Below, one piece after another: positions 32,742 through 44,800 of a stretch of DNA of 64,000 nucleotides. The stretch's first letter is position 1. Each line of letters starts with the position of its first letter. The position numbers and the translations under genes were made by a program. The stretch is from Breviolum minutum Mf 1.05b.01 (taxonomy: Eukaryota; Sar; Dinophyceae; Suessiales; Symbiodiniaceae): assembly GCA_000507305.1 (NCBI GenBank), contig DF240763.1, positions 36,305 to 100,304 of the forward strand, in the 5' to 3' direction. The notes beneath the pieces were generated by a model. That model was not told where the DNA came from and did no database searches. It worked only from the letters and a program-made list of their open reading frames with translations.

Positions 32742-32852
32742 AAATCCCCAAAACTAACAACTCGCACCTGATGGTCTGGAAGACTTTCTCGTTTTCTTTT
32801 GGGGATTTGCATCTTTTCAGGTGCTTTTGCTTGTTAGTTTCAGGGAAGGGTA
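32742..32852. mobile_element. TIR element, family D
   Basis: ATCCCCAAAACTAACAACTC to GTTAGTTTCAGGGAAGGGTA; 26 bp from the previous element. Confidence 0.8.
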
Positions 32853-32873
32853 ATACTTCTTATCATCAAAAAC

Positions 32874-32968
32874 TACCTCCAGGGGATTAACATATCCCAC
32901 CTTGGGAAAAGAAAAATCATCTTCAAAAAAATCCATTTTTGGGGGACATGTTAGTTTCCTGGAGGGTA
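32874..32968. mobile_element. TIR element, family A
   Basis: TACCTCCAGGGGATTAACAT to ATGTTAGTTTCCTGGAGGGTA; close to the 2755 and 4439 copies. Third element in a row with 32611-32715 and 32742-32852. Confidence 0.9.
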
Positions 32969-32979
32969 CCTCCATGGAC

Positions 32980-34390
32980 TCCCTTCAAAATTCCCTTTCG
33001 CAGGTTGGCAATTTTTGACCAGCCGGAAACCTTCCGCTGAAATTTTTTTCCAAAATGCCGAAAAGCAGCATCAAGAAGATCAACGAAATGACACACCTCG
33101 TTCTGTGTTGTTGTTTTGTTGCTGGGGGGAGGGTTGTTGGGGTTGTTGTTGTTGTTGTCTGGTTAGACATGTTTTTAATGCAAAAGAATGGCGCCAAAAA
33201 TAAACAAATGAGTTTTCAAGCCCAACAGGCCCGAATCTACTAAAAAAACTGAAAAACTTAGCCGCTTTGCAGTTACATGGAATGTTTTTCAAAAATTGGA
33301 ACCAGAAGAGATGTGTGTGTCTGTCTCCATATTTGCATTTAGGAGAAAAAAATGTATATAGTGTTGGAAGAAGAAAAGATGCATCCTGAAAGTAAAACCA
33401 CCACAGGCACATTCCACACCTGCTTAATAAGCAACCGAAACCATTTGCTAAATAAACAGGTCTGCATTTCCAACATGCCCCCCCAAGCAACCAAAAAACG
33501 ATATTCCAGTAAATCCACAAAATTGCCTACAAATGATACCCTCAAACTAAAGAATATAACAACACCCCCAAAAAAAAACAGGAAAAGGTAAACCCTTCTC
33601 CAATCCATGACACCTATATCCAACTCCAACGACGTTTTCTTTCCAAGTGACCCAAAGAACCACCAAAGACTTCTTGAAAAAATGACGACTCATCTTGCGG
33701 GATATATCTCTTGGAAGGCTTTGGATCATCCTGGAGAAAGCTGGTATATCGTTATTGTTTTTTGGATGATTGCTGGGAAAAAATTAACATGTGTTCCAGA
33801 AGTTTTTTTTAAAAGAAGTTTCACCAAAATCTGCGGGTTTTTTTTTGGATGATCTTTCGATCTCTTAGACGCCAACCTCAAAAATCCTTGATTTTTTGGG
33901 GGATGGGAGGGATTTTGCACGCCTGCTTCCCGAAACTTCTCAAGTCTACCCTTTGCCTCTTTGCACTTTTGGTTTTGCTTTGGTGTTTTTTTCTTCGTTG
34001 GGAACTATCAAAGCTGGACAAAGTTTCCAAAGAATATTAAAGTTAGAGTTATTCCATTATTCGATTATCTTTTTAGAGGTTGGTTGAGGTCGCGAATCTT
34101 GGGTTTTCGTACCACTTTTGGTGATCCTTGAATGACCTGGCTGATCACTACATACATTCTATCTGCCACATAAACATGGACTTCTGCACATACACGAAAG
34201 TTACATCTCAAAGAAGAAAAAACGTCATCTATACCGCCCATACCCTTCTTGAAATTAGCAGACCCCTTCCTAGCCAGCACTTTTGAGTCGATTTTCCTGC
34301 ATATGTCGCCTTTCTTCCCCGGGGGGAAATATAGCCAAGATGTGCTGAAAAAAAAAACCTGGCTTTTTTGATCATCCCAACCGCTCCCCT
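32980..34390. other. No convincing exon
   Basis: AT-rich. A short GTTGTTGTTGTTGTT run near 33140-33158. Several short open frames with no paired splice sites. Confidence 0.35.
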
Positions 34391-34399
34391 TCCCCCAAC

Positions 34400-34470
34400 T
34401 GCAACTCCCTCCACAACGCGCCTCGCCAGTTGCTGTTGCAACTCTACAAAAACCTTCATCTCGACCGAGT
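34400..34470 (-). CDS. Internal exon, coiled-coil-like
   Basis: 71 nt between GTGCTTTAG| and GTTGGG reading SVEMKVFVELQQQLARRVVE then GVA. Leu/Gln pattern as in the 9.0-11.3 kb exons. Unidentified. Confidence 0.5.
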
Positions 34471-34528
34471 CTAAAGCACAAAAACCTCAGCAATTTTTGT
34501 GCGACGAAATGTCTTGCGTCGCAAGCAG

Positions 34529-34674
34529 TACTGTACAAGGATCAGTAAGTGGTTAAACACCATGGTTTGTAAGTCCCCTAAGGGTCAGGTTGTTCCCCTT
34601 CCAAATTGCGGTTTCATGGCTTATAAATGGGAATTACGAACCACTTACAAGTCCTGGGATGATCCTCCAAGTAG
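34529..34674. mobile_element. TIR element, family F
   Basis: TACTGTACAAGGATCAGTAA to GATGATCCTCCAAGTA, with AGTAAGTGGTTAAACACC / GAACCACTTAC arms; right half closely matches 22214-22374. Confidence 0.75.
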
Positions 34675-34803
34675 GGATGAAATACTGGCAGTAACACTTC
34701 CCTGAAGCGGCTAACAGCAAGCTTTGCCTCTGAAAAATGGAGAGTTGGAGAGTTGGAAGATGAGATTTCCTTGAGATTTGAGCCCCGCCGCCTTTTTTGC
34801 TGT

Positions 34804-34908
34804 TACACCCCTGAAATTTAACATGGAACCTGAAAAGAAGTCCCTGGAAAAGGAGATTCTTTTTGGAAACCATCATTTTCAGGTTCCATGTTAAATTTCG
34901 GGGGAGTA
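34804..34908. mobile_element. TIR element, family C
   Basis: TACACCCCTGAAATTTAACA to TGTTAAATTTCGGGGGAGTA, with GGAACCTGAAAA / TTTTCAGGTTCC extending the stem. Confidence 0.9.
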
Positions 34909-35041
34909 GTTTTTGAAAGGAGGGCAAGTTTTGTTTTAACCAATGATATGTTCATTCAATCCATCAAGAATATTCAACCCGAGGTAGTGGATCCATCTGA
35001 TTTTTTTTTTAGAACCGAGGTCTAGGTCTAAGATCTTTGGA

Positions 35042-35202
35042 TCATGGCTGGTCAACCGGGGCCCCCATGTAAGGTACCCCCCATGAGAAATGAAGCCTTA
35101 ATTATGGCCTTATTGAGGGAACAACTATGGTTCATAACTCCCTATTAAGGCTTCATTTGTCGTGGGGGTACCTTACATGGGGGTAGGTTGACTGGCCATG
35201 AT
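35042..35202. mobile_element. Long near-palindromic element, family G
   Basis: ATCATGGCTGGTCAACCGGG pairs with GGTTGACTGGCCATGAT, and the inner CATGTAAGGTACCCCCCATG pairs with GGGGTACCTTACATGGGGG. About 160 bp, mostly stem. Confidence 0.85.
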
Positions 35203-36575
35203 TGGAATCCTTGGAAAGCATGGGAGGAAAAAACACCTCCCTGAGAAATAAAAAGCTGCAAACACAAAGTAGGAGTACCCTTCCTCCCATAAGCATGGTT
35301 CAGTGGAAAATGCTCCCTCCAATGTTAGTTTCCTTTCATTTGGGGTAATTTTCTACTCCCATGATTATGGGAGAAAGAGTAAATTTCCATAACCCCGCCA
35401 AAAAAAAAACTCAAAAAGCTTCAAAAAGCTTTAGCTTTTCAAAAGAAAAACACACAAATCCACTTCCAGAATCATTGTAAATATGATTGATCCGAGATCC
35501 ATACGCAAAACAAAATTAAAAAAAGGTTCCTCTCAATAAGCTTGACTACAAAACAACTTGGCCCTCCTGCAAAGATAAGATATACAGTAGCACAAATCAC
35601 CCATTTCAATGAGAAATACGGACACTTATGTATCTTATGTATTGGAACAAATTGCGGCTGAACAAATGCACTTGGAGAACGGAAAGCTACCAGCTACTAG
35701 CCAAAAAAAAATCCAGCTTTTTTTGTCAGGAAGAATCCAACATGGTATCATCCCAGGAAGGTTTTTCCAGAGCCGCACTGCCCTTTTTGATGGTTCAAAA
35801 AAATCCATCCATTAAGAGGACAGTGATGGTTCACCACCTTCAAACCCTGAACCTCATAGGTTGGTTCCGATTTTTTTCGGGTTTTTCAACTATCCTTCAC
35901 CTCTAGGAAACCCCATCAAATTGAGGAAAATTCCTGGGGTCAAAAGTTGACCCAACCCCACTATCGAAAACCACAAATTACTTCCCAAATTTCTCAACCC
36001 CCTCAGGCGTTAAAAAAATTAGCACCACCCCCTAACTTTTTCCCCCGAAATATTATTTGCACACACCAAAAAAAAAAAGGGGGGGGGGCAACCATCCCCC
36101 CGAATAAATTTTCTCCTGGATCCTTTTTTGGGGATGGAAAATCTCTCGGCCAAGAGACCAAAGGCCAAGTCTGCTAGCATCCTTACCGTTACTCGCCGCT
36201 CCTTAGAACCTGCGCGTTTGGCGTGGTTCCATAGTTTTTGGGGGGAAACCTTTTCCAGCAACAAAATGGGAAAAAGATGGGAGTAAGCTAAGCCCCTTAA
36301 CCAAACAAAAAAAAGAGTGGGAAGGTAGTACCGGGGGCTGGAGTGATACCTGAGTATTGAATGGAAATGAATTTGTGGGATAACTACCCCTATGATGAAC
36401 TGTTTACTTCCGAAAGTTTGTTCTAAAACAACTGATTACTGAAATACCATGCTTCATCCACGCACGTCGTTTATCGTGCTCTCAATATCTAATGGCTCAT
36501 TAAGCACCCATTAAACAGTAAAAAGACAAACTTTAACCCAAGGATTGAAGATGGAGGACACTCAGACATGCGCAC
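35203..36575. other. Mostly non-coding; weak exon candidate near 36150-36235
   Basis: The minus frame HAKRAGSKERRVT runs to a GTA-AGG site, or continues as MLADLAFGLLAERFSI if the site is unused. Nothing else is assignable. Confidence 0.3.
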
Positions 36576-36677
36576 TACCCTCCAGGGAACAATCACATAT
36601 CCAGCCATTGGAGAAGGGATTCTCATCATCTTCAAAACTGCCAAATGGAAGGGGATATGTTAGTTCCCTGGAGGGCA
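36576..36677. mobile_element. TIR element, family A
   Basis: TACCCTCCAGGGAACAATCA to ATGTTAGTTCCCTGGAGGGCA; core diverged from other family-A copies. Confidence 0.8.
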
Positions 36678-36945
36678 ATTATCTATTCACATTACGAAGG
36701 CAAGTCATTAATGTATTGATTGCTCATTGTATACTCGCTTTGAAACACTCATGCTAGCACATAAAACTGAAACTGATTTCTCAACAGCTCATGTTTCAAT
36801 GACATGCCAAGCAGGCCTTTCATGATACCACTCCAATCATATGGAATTACAATATGACATCTACCGGTAGAACAATATTCTTCTCAAAACTTCAAAGATA
36901 TGGATCTCACATGACAATCATCCCTGATCCATGTCATCTGTCCAC

Positions 36946-37017
36946 CTCCATCGAGAGCATCAAAGCGAAGAAGCGTTTCCTTCTCGGCGGCCTGGTTGAC
37001 AGTTAATTCGCACGGTG
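36946..37017 (-). CDS. Internal exon, unidentified
   Basis: 72 nt between CTAAAAAG| and a GTGGAC donor reading ELTVNQAAEKETLLRFDALD. Strong composition; acceptor moderate. Family unknown. Confidence 0.5.
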
Positions 37018-39787
37018 CTTTTTAGCTAGATGTTTTCTTACATCACAAAACCACGCAAAAATATATTGATACTTTTTTGACTCCGACCACAAGTATATTG
37101 GATTTGTATAAAACCTATCTACATATCTACTAATTTATATCTATGTATATATGTATCGGTATATCTATATATCTGTATATCTGTATACCTATAATAGTAC
37201 ATATTTATATATAAATATACATGTATACATCTGTCTGTATGTGATGTGATCTGATGTGATGTGCATATTTGTTATACATTTAACTGTGGTGCATTCAGCT
37301 CCTCCACAAGTCGCACCCCAAAAAACAGCCGACGATTTTTCATCACGGTCCCGACGGTCCAGGTCCCGGGGTCGGCAAGGAAGATCATTGGGGATGTTCA
37401 GCACTTTTTCGAAGTATCCTCAAAAGGTGAGATTATTACAGTATTATCCAACTAGACTATATCTCACTTTTAACTAAGAAAATGACTGGTGACTTGATCA
37501 TTTTTCATATCTATGTATAGTTTTGTAAACAGATTTCTCTTTCGTTTTCTTAAACGCAAAAATCCATGTTTTCTCACACGCATCACTCATTTCTCCTTTG
37601 AGAATTCTTTGGAGAAATCCTTTCAAAACCCTGCCTGGCAGAACTTCCGGGATTTCAAACCCAAGGTACCGAAAGACCAAACTACCTCAGGGAACTCAGG
37701 GAAGCGTTGAACATCAGGTGACGTTCACCAAGGAGATTCACATGTTTCTTGCGTGTTTTTCATACCTAAAAATGGTGGAAACCACAAGTGTTTTGCTGCA
37801 TAAAAATCGCCTGGGAAACTTGATTGGCAAGTTCAACCTTTCAACCTGTGGATCCTAAGGGACCTGGTTTGAAGGAAACACATGGGGACCCCTTCCAAAA
37901 TGGCCCCTGTGGTACAAGGAGATGTGCTGATCGAAAGTTGGGGGGCTCAGCTCCGAATCGCTCCCCTTCTGTTCGAAACTTTCCGAAAAACTTCCGGCCG
38001 CTAGTTGTTATTGGGTGTATTTTTGTAACATACCATGAGGAAGTCACGATACCTACATGTTTTACGAATACTAAAGTGACTCAAAAGGGTTTTCAAAAAC
38101 TTGTTTTTTTTTGGACTCCAAAAAAGCTGAAAAATTGTTTCATGGAAGCTGAAAATTGGCTACCCAATCTGCTTCCAACTGCCCAAATTAGACACTAGGC
38201 TTGGACCTTTTTGTAGGTGTTTACAGTACACAAAATCAATAGTTGTTTCTGGTTCCCTTACTAGGTGGTAGGTGCGATATAATCCCCCAATTGGCAGTAT
38301 ATACCACTTACATACCACGCCCACCTTTTATAAGGTTCCCAGAAACAACCATTGAGAGGACGGATCTCACTCTTTGAAGTCGCTTCTGACTTCTTTAAAT
38401 CTTGGTGGGGCAGCGGGGCCTCCTGCGTCATCCCCATCTTTGGTGAGACAACAAGATACACAGCACATGCCCAACTAGACATCAATAATGTGGCTTTGGG
38501 GGAGCACCCAACTACCCTGGGCCCCCAGTTCTACATTGGGGTAGTCATTGAAATTTCAAGATACCATTTTTTCGTCACCAAAAAGACCAATGGCTGGAAA
38601 CTTTTTTCTGATGATGTTTCATCTCGGTTTTTTCAGGGCTCTATTTATTCATCTTTGGAGATATCCGAGGTTTTAAAACGTTCATCCGAGTTGCCGAGGG
38701 GGGGCCGAGATTTTGAAAGAAATCTCTACATGGCAAAGTGACCTCATCTCATATCAACAAAGCAGCCTCATTCCAACAGGTTTTAGTTTGAACCTTTATA
38801 AGAAACATGCCTAGCATAGACACCCATTTCTTCCATCCATTTGGCACCCTTTGGAAGATCCAGGTATCATTTCTGATTCTAATATCATCCATCACCCCTT
38901 TGGGAGAAGTCCATCTAAGCACACCGGCAAGTATTTTTTGGTTGTGCCTCCTGGAATTTATTTCATCTCTTGTCCCCTTCCCCTATGAACAAACACCAGC
39001 AACTTCGCCCAACCACAAATGCTTTCAAAAAAGACAAGCGTTACTGTAATTGAAACCATTTTCTCAATTTTTTCCCATTTGTATACCTTAAGGTCAAAAA
39101 AGATGGCACAAATACCACAAAAGATACGGTGAGTAGAGGGTCCATGTCAACCAATATGTGGGGTTTTGTGCTGGCTTTACTTTTCAATTGCTGTTTCCGG
39201 GATTTCCCTCCAAATCCGCCTGGAGTCTCTCTCCACTTTGCACCCGTAGGTGTCTGGAAAAATCCATCCCAAACGGTCAGCCGTCAAGTGACGGTGCAGA
39301 ACTCTTGCAAATCCAAGTCTGAAAGCCGTGGAATCAGAGCCTCTGAAAGCCATGGGTTTCCACGGTGCGAATGATGACTTTTGATTGAGGAAGACCTCCC
39401 CGGGGAAAAAAAGCATCCATTTTTGTTTTGCAGATTTTGAGTGGTGGTGCTACTTCAAGCCAAATAATTCTTCAAGTATAGTTTGTTAGTTGGTTTTTGG
39501 ACAATTTTCTAGTTCATCATTATGGTGTATCATGTTGTACCTCAACGATGTTTAAAAAGAACAACTTACAAGGTTCTCCTGTTTTACACTGCTGCATTTT
39601 GGATACCCCCAGTCTCTCCTTAGCCATGCTCCCTTCTGTTCGAGTCAGATTTCAATTCAAGAAAAGGGAGCACCTAACCAACAAATCTGCATTGTACAAG
39701 GGCAACTGGTGAGCCATGGATCAAGATTTCAACATCTTGATTCTACCTACCAAGGTAATGAAACGAAGTGGCAACTGGATTGTAAAC

Positions 39788-39858
39788 ACAACCAACCAAC
39801 CAACCAACCAACCAACCCACCCACCAACCAACCAACCAACCAACCAACCGACCAACCA
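39788..39858. repeat. (CCAA)n tetranucleotide repeat
   Basis: About 16 units of CCAA with a CCCACCC interruption. Confidence 0.95.
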
Positions 39859-40349
39859 TCTTTTCACCCCAATTCTCTCATTCAAGTTTACCCACCGTTT
39901 GCGACCCAATCGGCCTCTGCTATTGCTATCCATGGCTCCGTCCATCGACCTTGTTGTGCACCTAGCCACACCTGATCTGCCAACTCCTGGTGGCTTCCAT
40001 TGGGAAAAATTGACGAATTGTCCAACGGGGTCTAAACCAAAACGGGTTTTGGCCCAAGGCTTATTAAACAAGGAGACTTTTCACCCCAAAAGTTTCGTTC
40101 GGCAAAAAAAAATGGAGGGAGTCCAAAAAACCTCCCCTTGTTTTCGGCTAATTTGGGGATAGGCTTTCCCTCGCCCTAAGCCGTATACATACAGCTTATT
40201 TATAGGTGACCTGCATTTTAGGTACCCAACGAAATGTTTGGTGAACTTTTTTCGGGTCGAATTTTGAGTTGAAACTGCCGCCTTGTAGATGTTGAAGTTT
40301 TTTGGAGAGTAGAAAAGGTTTTTTTCTCTGGGGTGGAAAGATTCACCGT

Positions 40350-40445
40350 CTTAGGGTTTAGGGTTTTAGGGTTTAGGTTTTGAAGGGTTTAGGGTTTCAG
40401 GGTTTAGGTTTTTAAGGGTTTCAAGGTTTTTAGGTTTTTGGGGTT
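40350..40445. repeat. Interstitial telomere-like tract, degenerate (TTTAGGG)n
   Basis: Several exact TTTAGGG units mixed with TTTTAGGG, TTTCAGGG and AAGGGTTT variants. TTTAGGG is the plant/dinoflagellate-type telomere unit. Confidence 0.8.
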
Positions 40446-40634
40446 TTGTGAAATTTCTGTATACGATTTTTTTGTGAAAGGATTCCAAGCTATCGAGGGA
40501 TCAAAAACATCACGGATTTTTCCAACGACATGAAAAAAAAAACACTTTCCTGTGCTGTCGCAGAATCACTGATAGGCAACTTGAAACCTCATGGTTGACG
40601 CAGAAATGGAGTGTGGAAGCTGAAAATGGAGATG

Positions 40635-40734
40635 TACCCCTGAAAACTAACATGTCCGCTAAAAAGGGACTATTTCAGTAGGGAATACATATATCAAACA
40701 TTGATTTTCAAGGATGTGTTAGTTTCCGGGTGAA
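40635..40734. mobile_element. TIR element, family C
   Basis: TACCCCTGAAAACTAACATG to ATGTGTTAGTTTCCGGGTGA; core includes AATACATATATCAAACATTG. Confidence 0.75.
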
Positions 40735-41382
40735 TATACTTGTGATTTCGATCTGAATCAGTTTTCAGGTCTCCCCATGTTGACTATGTTTTCTTGGGGG
40801 CGGGGATGTGGTAGGGGTTGGTGTGCAACCAGAATTTTCTAATCTAACGAACTGCTGAGGGCCGTCAAGGCATACTGGTTGGGAAGGCCTTCACAAAGCT
40901 GGAGGCACGAGTACCAGCCATGTCCGCGCCTCTGCGTTTCTCTGTGAAATCAACCAATGGTTCTTTGATGTCGTTTTATGTGCTTTCCTATCTCAAGAAA
41001 AATCCTATGAGAAATAGTTGCAAATACATCTGCAAATAATAAACCACGGAGCCCATTGTCCGCATCTCATGGATTTTTGTTGGTAGCCGATTAAAATTTG
41101 ACAAACAAACAAATAATTGCCACTTAGACCGGTAGGCGATCCAATTCAATCACTTCTCATTCTTGTAGACAGCACTTCTCAGCTCGGGTACCCCCCAAAA
41201 AAAAAACACCAAGCAGCTGTCCATGATTCGCACACCTGAGGAGCTTTCTTGTTGAAAGTCATGAGGTAGATTGAAGTCAAGAAAAACTTGACATTCAGGT
41301 TTGTGGTGACATACATAAATACATATGTATATATATATATACAGTACGTTTGTAAATATATAAATATGTGTATATATATATA

Positions 41383-41718
41383 TATACATATTACTATCGT
41401 AAATATGTATTACTATGGTAAATACGTAAAAATAAATACGTCTATATCATTTTTGGCAATTCTATATAAGGTAAGTTTTGGTATTTTTCTCCCAGGTATT
41501 TGATGTCAATCTTCCCAATGGTCTTCAATAACAATCGTCCAGGATCTGTGCNTATACATATTACTATCGTAAATATGTATTACTATGGTAAATACGTAAA
41601 AATAAATACGTCTATATCATTTTTGGCAATTCTATATAAGGAAGTTTTGGATTTTTCTCCCAGGATTTGATGTCAATCTTCCCAATGGTCTTCAATAACA
41701 ATCGTCCAGGATCTGTGC
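41383..41718. repeat. 169/166-bp direct duplication joined by a single N
   Basis: 41383-41551 is repeated at 41553-41718, with N at 41552. The second copy differs by three one-base losses, each turning GGTA into GGA. Most likely an unmerged contig overlap rather than biology. Confidence 0.9.
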
Positions 41719-41874
41719 GTTTTACCCCCCCCCCCCCGAAAAAATGGGTTTACCTCGGAATTGTCTTCAGATTTGCCCACACAAAAACACCGACCTGTTT
41801 ACCTGTTTTGGTGCCGGAAAAAAGGACGAATCCGTTCACAAAAGCACCATGTCACGAACAACGGTCCTTTAGAC

Positions 41875-44800
41875 CTGGTTTTCGTCCAAGTTGCTCCACT
41901 GCCACGCCCCTTGTTGTGCTGCGGCTTGTGCCACGGTGCCGTAACTGGGGCGATCACTACAACCATGCTCTAGGCGAAGGCCACTGCAGCTTTGCAACAG
42001 GCCAAGAGTCAAGGGCCAATCGCTGGCCTGTTGGGACTAACCAATAAGCACAGCTGGTGCTGGTTAACTCCGAACATTTGGTGAGGAAATGCAAGCAGAT
42101 TTCCTCCGGATTGTTTCCCATATATAATTATGGCATCTCTGACAGCTATGGTGGGCATTAGGTCCTTAGGTGGCATGATGAAAAAACCAAAAAAAAACTG
42201 TTTGTTGGGAGCAACCTTTCACCTAACCTCATTTATTAAACCCTCTCGTCAACCAAATCCTACCAAAAAAAAACGTCCTAACCCTTCTGACATATTCCAA
42301 TGGAAAGTGTCCCCTTTGCCCTTTTCTTGGGGGAAGTTGTGAATGATTGTTTTTCCCAACCCCCAACCCCAAAAAAAGAAAAATCCAACCCATCTCTCGT
42401 CTTTCAGGGCCTGGGCACCGGCTCCCAGAGTCTCCCGCAAACGCAACACATCCCACGCAATATTGGCCTCCAACCCCAATGGGGGGCGCCCGTTGCGCAG
42501 TTTGCCGGGAAGAGGTGCCATTCGAGAACTTGGATGAAGTAGATGGATATAGATATATAGTGTGTATCTGATGTATGTATATATATATATATATATATAA
42601 AATATTTCTACCCACCCCAAAAAAAAAAAGGTGTGTGCTTTTATGAATATAGATGTTATTGTCTACCTGCTTCTGTGTCAAACATTGTATTGTTGCAAAA
42701 AAAATGGCGCAGAAACATGGCTCTTCAACACACAGATAGGCCTTACTAAACCCCAATTTCTGAAGGGATTTCCACAAACAGTTATATTGACCATCTATAG
42801 CAAAAACTCTCCAGAAAAAAAAACAGAAGAGCAATCTCAACCTTTTTCTGGATAAATGCGTATGACAAAAAAAAATTGAAACAAAAAGTGTTTCCCAGTT
42901 TCGGTTGCAAAAATCTACTTCAGCTGCATCCATCGGTTTCAAGAATTCAACCTCTTGACTCGATCCCACAAAGGGAAGGATGCCACAAGGACAACCTTGG
43001 GAATTTCGACTTCCAAATCCTCCAAATCCAGAATCTCACCACACACATTTATATAAGTCCATTTTTTGTTCAAGAAAAGAAAAACAACCATTGCCCAAAT
43101 CTAGATGCCCAAGGCAACTCAAGCCGCCTCATCTTCCCCCCCCTTTTTACAAAAGCCTCGAAGCTGAGAGCGAGTGCCTTTGCCCAACGACCAGCTTGAG
43201 ACAAGACAGCCATACCCACGTTGATACTCACCTCCCATGGCCAAACTGGTGGAGGGTTCTACCTCCCTCCCTGAAACTAACAGCAAAAGTTTAGGCCCCC
43301 ACAAAAAAAGATAGGCCAAAGGTTTGCTTCAAGAACTTGCTGTTAGTTTTTGGGGGAGGTGGAACCTTTAACTGATGGCACCTCTAAATGACAGGAAGTA
43401 AAGAATCCAAACATCTCAATCTGACAAGCCCAAACGGTACCAATTGACTCATTGGATCAAGCCCGTTGGAAGGAGCATAGACTTCAAGAATGGATGGTTA
43501 ACTTCATGCTTATTCATAGATCTTTTGGTTTCCATATTAGCTTTTTGAGTTACACTGATGTTTCATACCCTTAAACAACTTCCAGGTGACCACATCCGAA
43601 ATCCACCCCCTTCCCACCCCCCCTAAACATAGACCTGGCTGCGGCGTAGTAGTTTCAGATTCATGTCATCGAACAACCTCGAAATCCGCCGCCCATGGAT
43701 GGAGACTCCACGACACGATCATTGAATCAAGTCAACTTGCTTGGGCAAAATCCCAAGGTGTCTTTCATGTGTTTTTTTTTGGGGGGGGGTGGTGGGTTTT
43801 TAAACACATACATCTTGGGAAATGAAATTGTTACAAGTTAACCGGCAGGTTGTCTGAAGGTATGGAGGTTTTTTAAACATCCTGAATCATTGTAAGAGTA
43901 TCTTGCAATGCCAGCCTCTAGGGAGGGGTGGCATTGGCATTGGCGGCCCTGAAATTCCCATCAAATATTCGTTTTTCGTAGCCAATGGATCTTCACCGCA
44001 CTCTTATGGAGTGAAAAACCGATAAAATGCTTCCATATGCAGCATGCACTGCCTCTAAATGCATCCAATGACACTTCCTGTTACAATTCGAAGCCTCCAA
44101 AAAAAGCAATCCTGGATATGAGAAGACTTTGAGTATAATGACCCCACGGGGTACCTACGATTGGAAAAAACCGGCCGTTTTTTTGGAGACATCCTCCCAC
44201 CAACGAGGCATATTCTTCCCCTTCCAAAGCTGGGATGACGAGGAGCTGACTTACCAGCACCCATCGTTGGTGACGGGCCGTATCCAATAGGCAATTGAAA
44301 GTGATGGTGTCAGGGCAAAGGTGACAAGAAGCAAAGCTCCTGGGATTTTTCTTTTCTCCGCGTCAAGCTTGAAAAAGCGAAACTTGATGGTTTTGGCTTT
44401 ATCCAACATGGTTTTTTCATGCCCGAAAAAAATATCTTTTGGCGGGGCTCCTTGAACGTGTTTTTCGCCAAACACTTACAAAATGAATGGGGGTAAATGG
44501 GGTGATTTTCCCATCAAAAAGATTTCACAAAAACAAAAAATCTGCCGAAAAGAAAAAAAGTGGCTCCTCAAGGCTTTAAGACTGTGTTGCCACTCAGCTT
44601 TGGCACCATTCAACAAGGCATTCATTGCAGGTCGTGTAGGTCCACCAACCTCCTGCAAAAGCTGCAGTTGCAGAGGCCATTCGCAATGACGAGCCAGAGC
44701 ACCCATGCTGGAGCTCAGGTATTGGGCCTGAAATGCTGAAGATGTGGCAATTTCATGGGAATTTCTAAGGCACAAGTTTGGAAAAGTTCAAAGGAAACAT

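Larger units (their letters stand above)
37018..41874. other. Sparse region with weak exon candidates
   Basis: Minus-strand candidates without settled boundaries: 37295-37390 (PRDLDRRDRDEKSSAVFWG), 37890-38000 (GRKFFGKFRTEGERFGAEPP), 39185-39370 (RLGFARVLHRHLTADRLGW) and 40870-40960 (GADMAGTRASSFVKAFPTSM). An inverted repeat spans about 38243-38349 (TGTTTCTGG ends). Confidence 0.3.

Noticed and set aside
39716..40162. Plus-strand frame of about 148 codons
   Set aside because: Much of it is the (CCAA)n repeat; the part at 39930-40060 has coding-like composition, but no acceptor or conserved motif was found and the neighbouring exons are minus.
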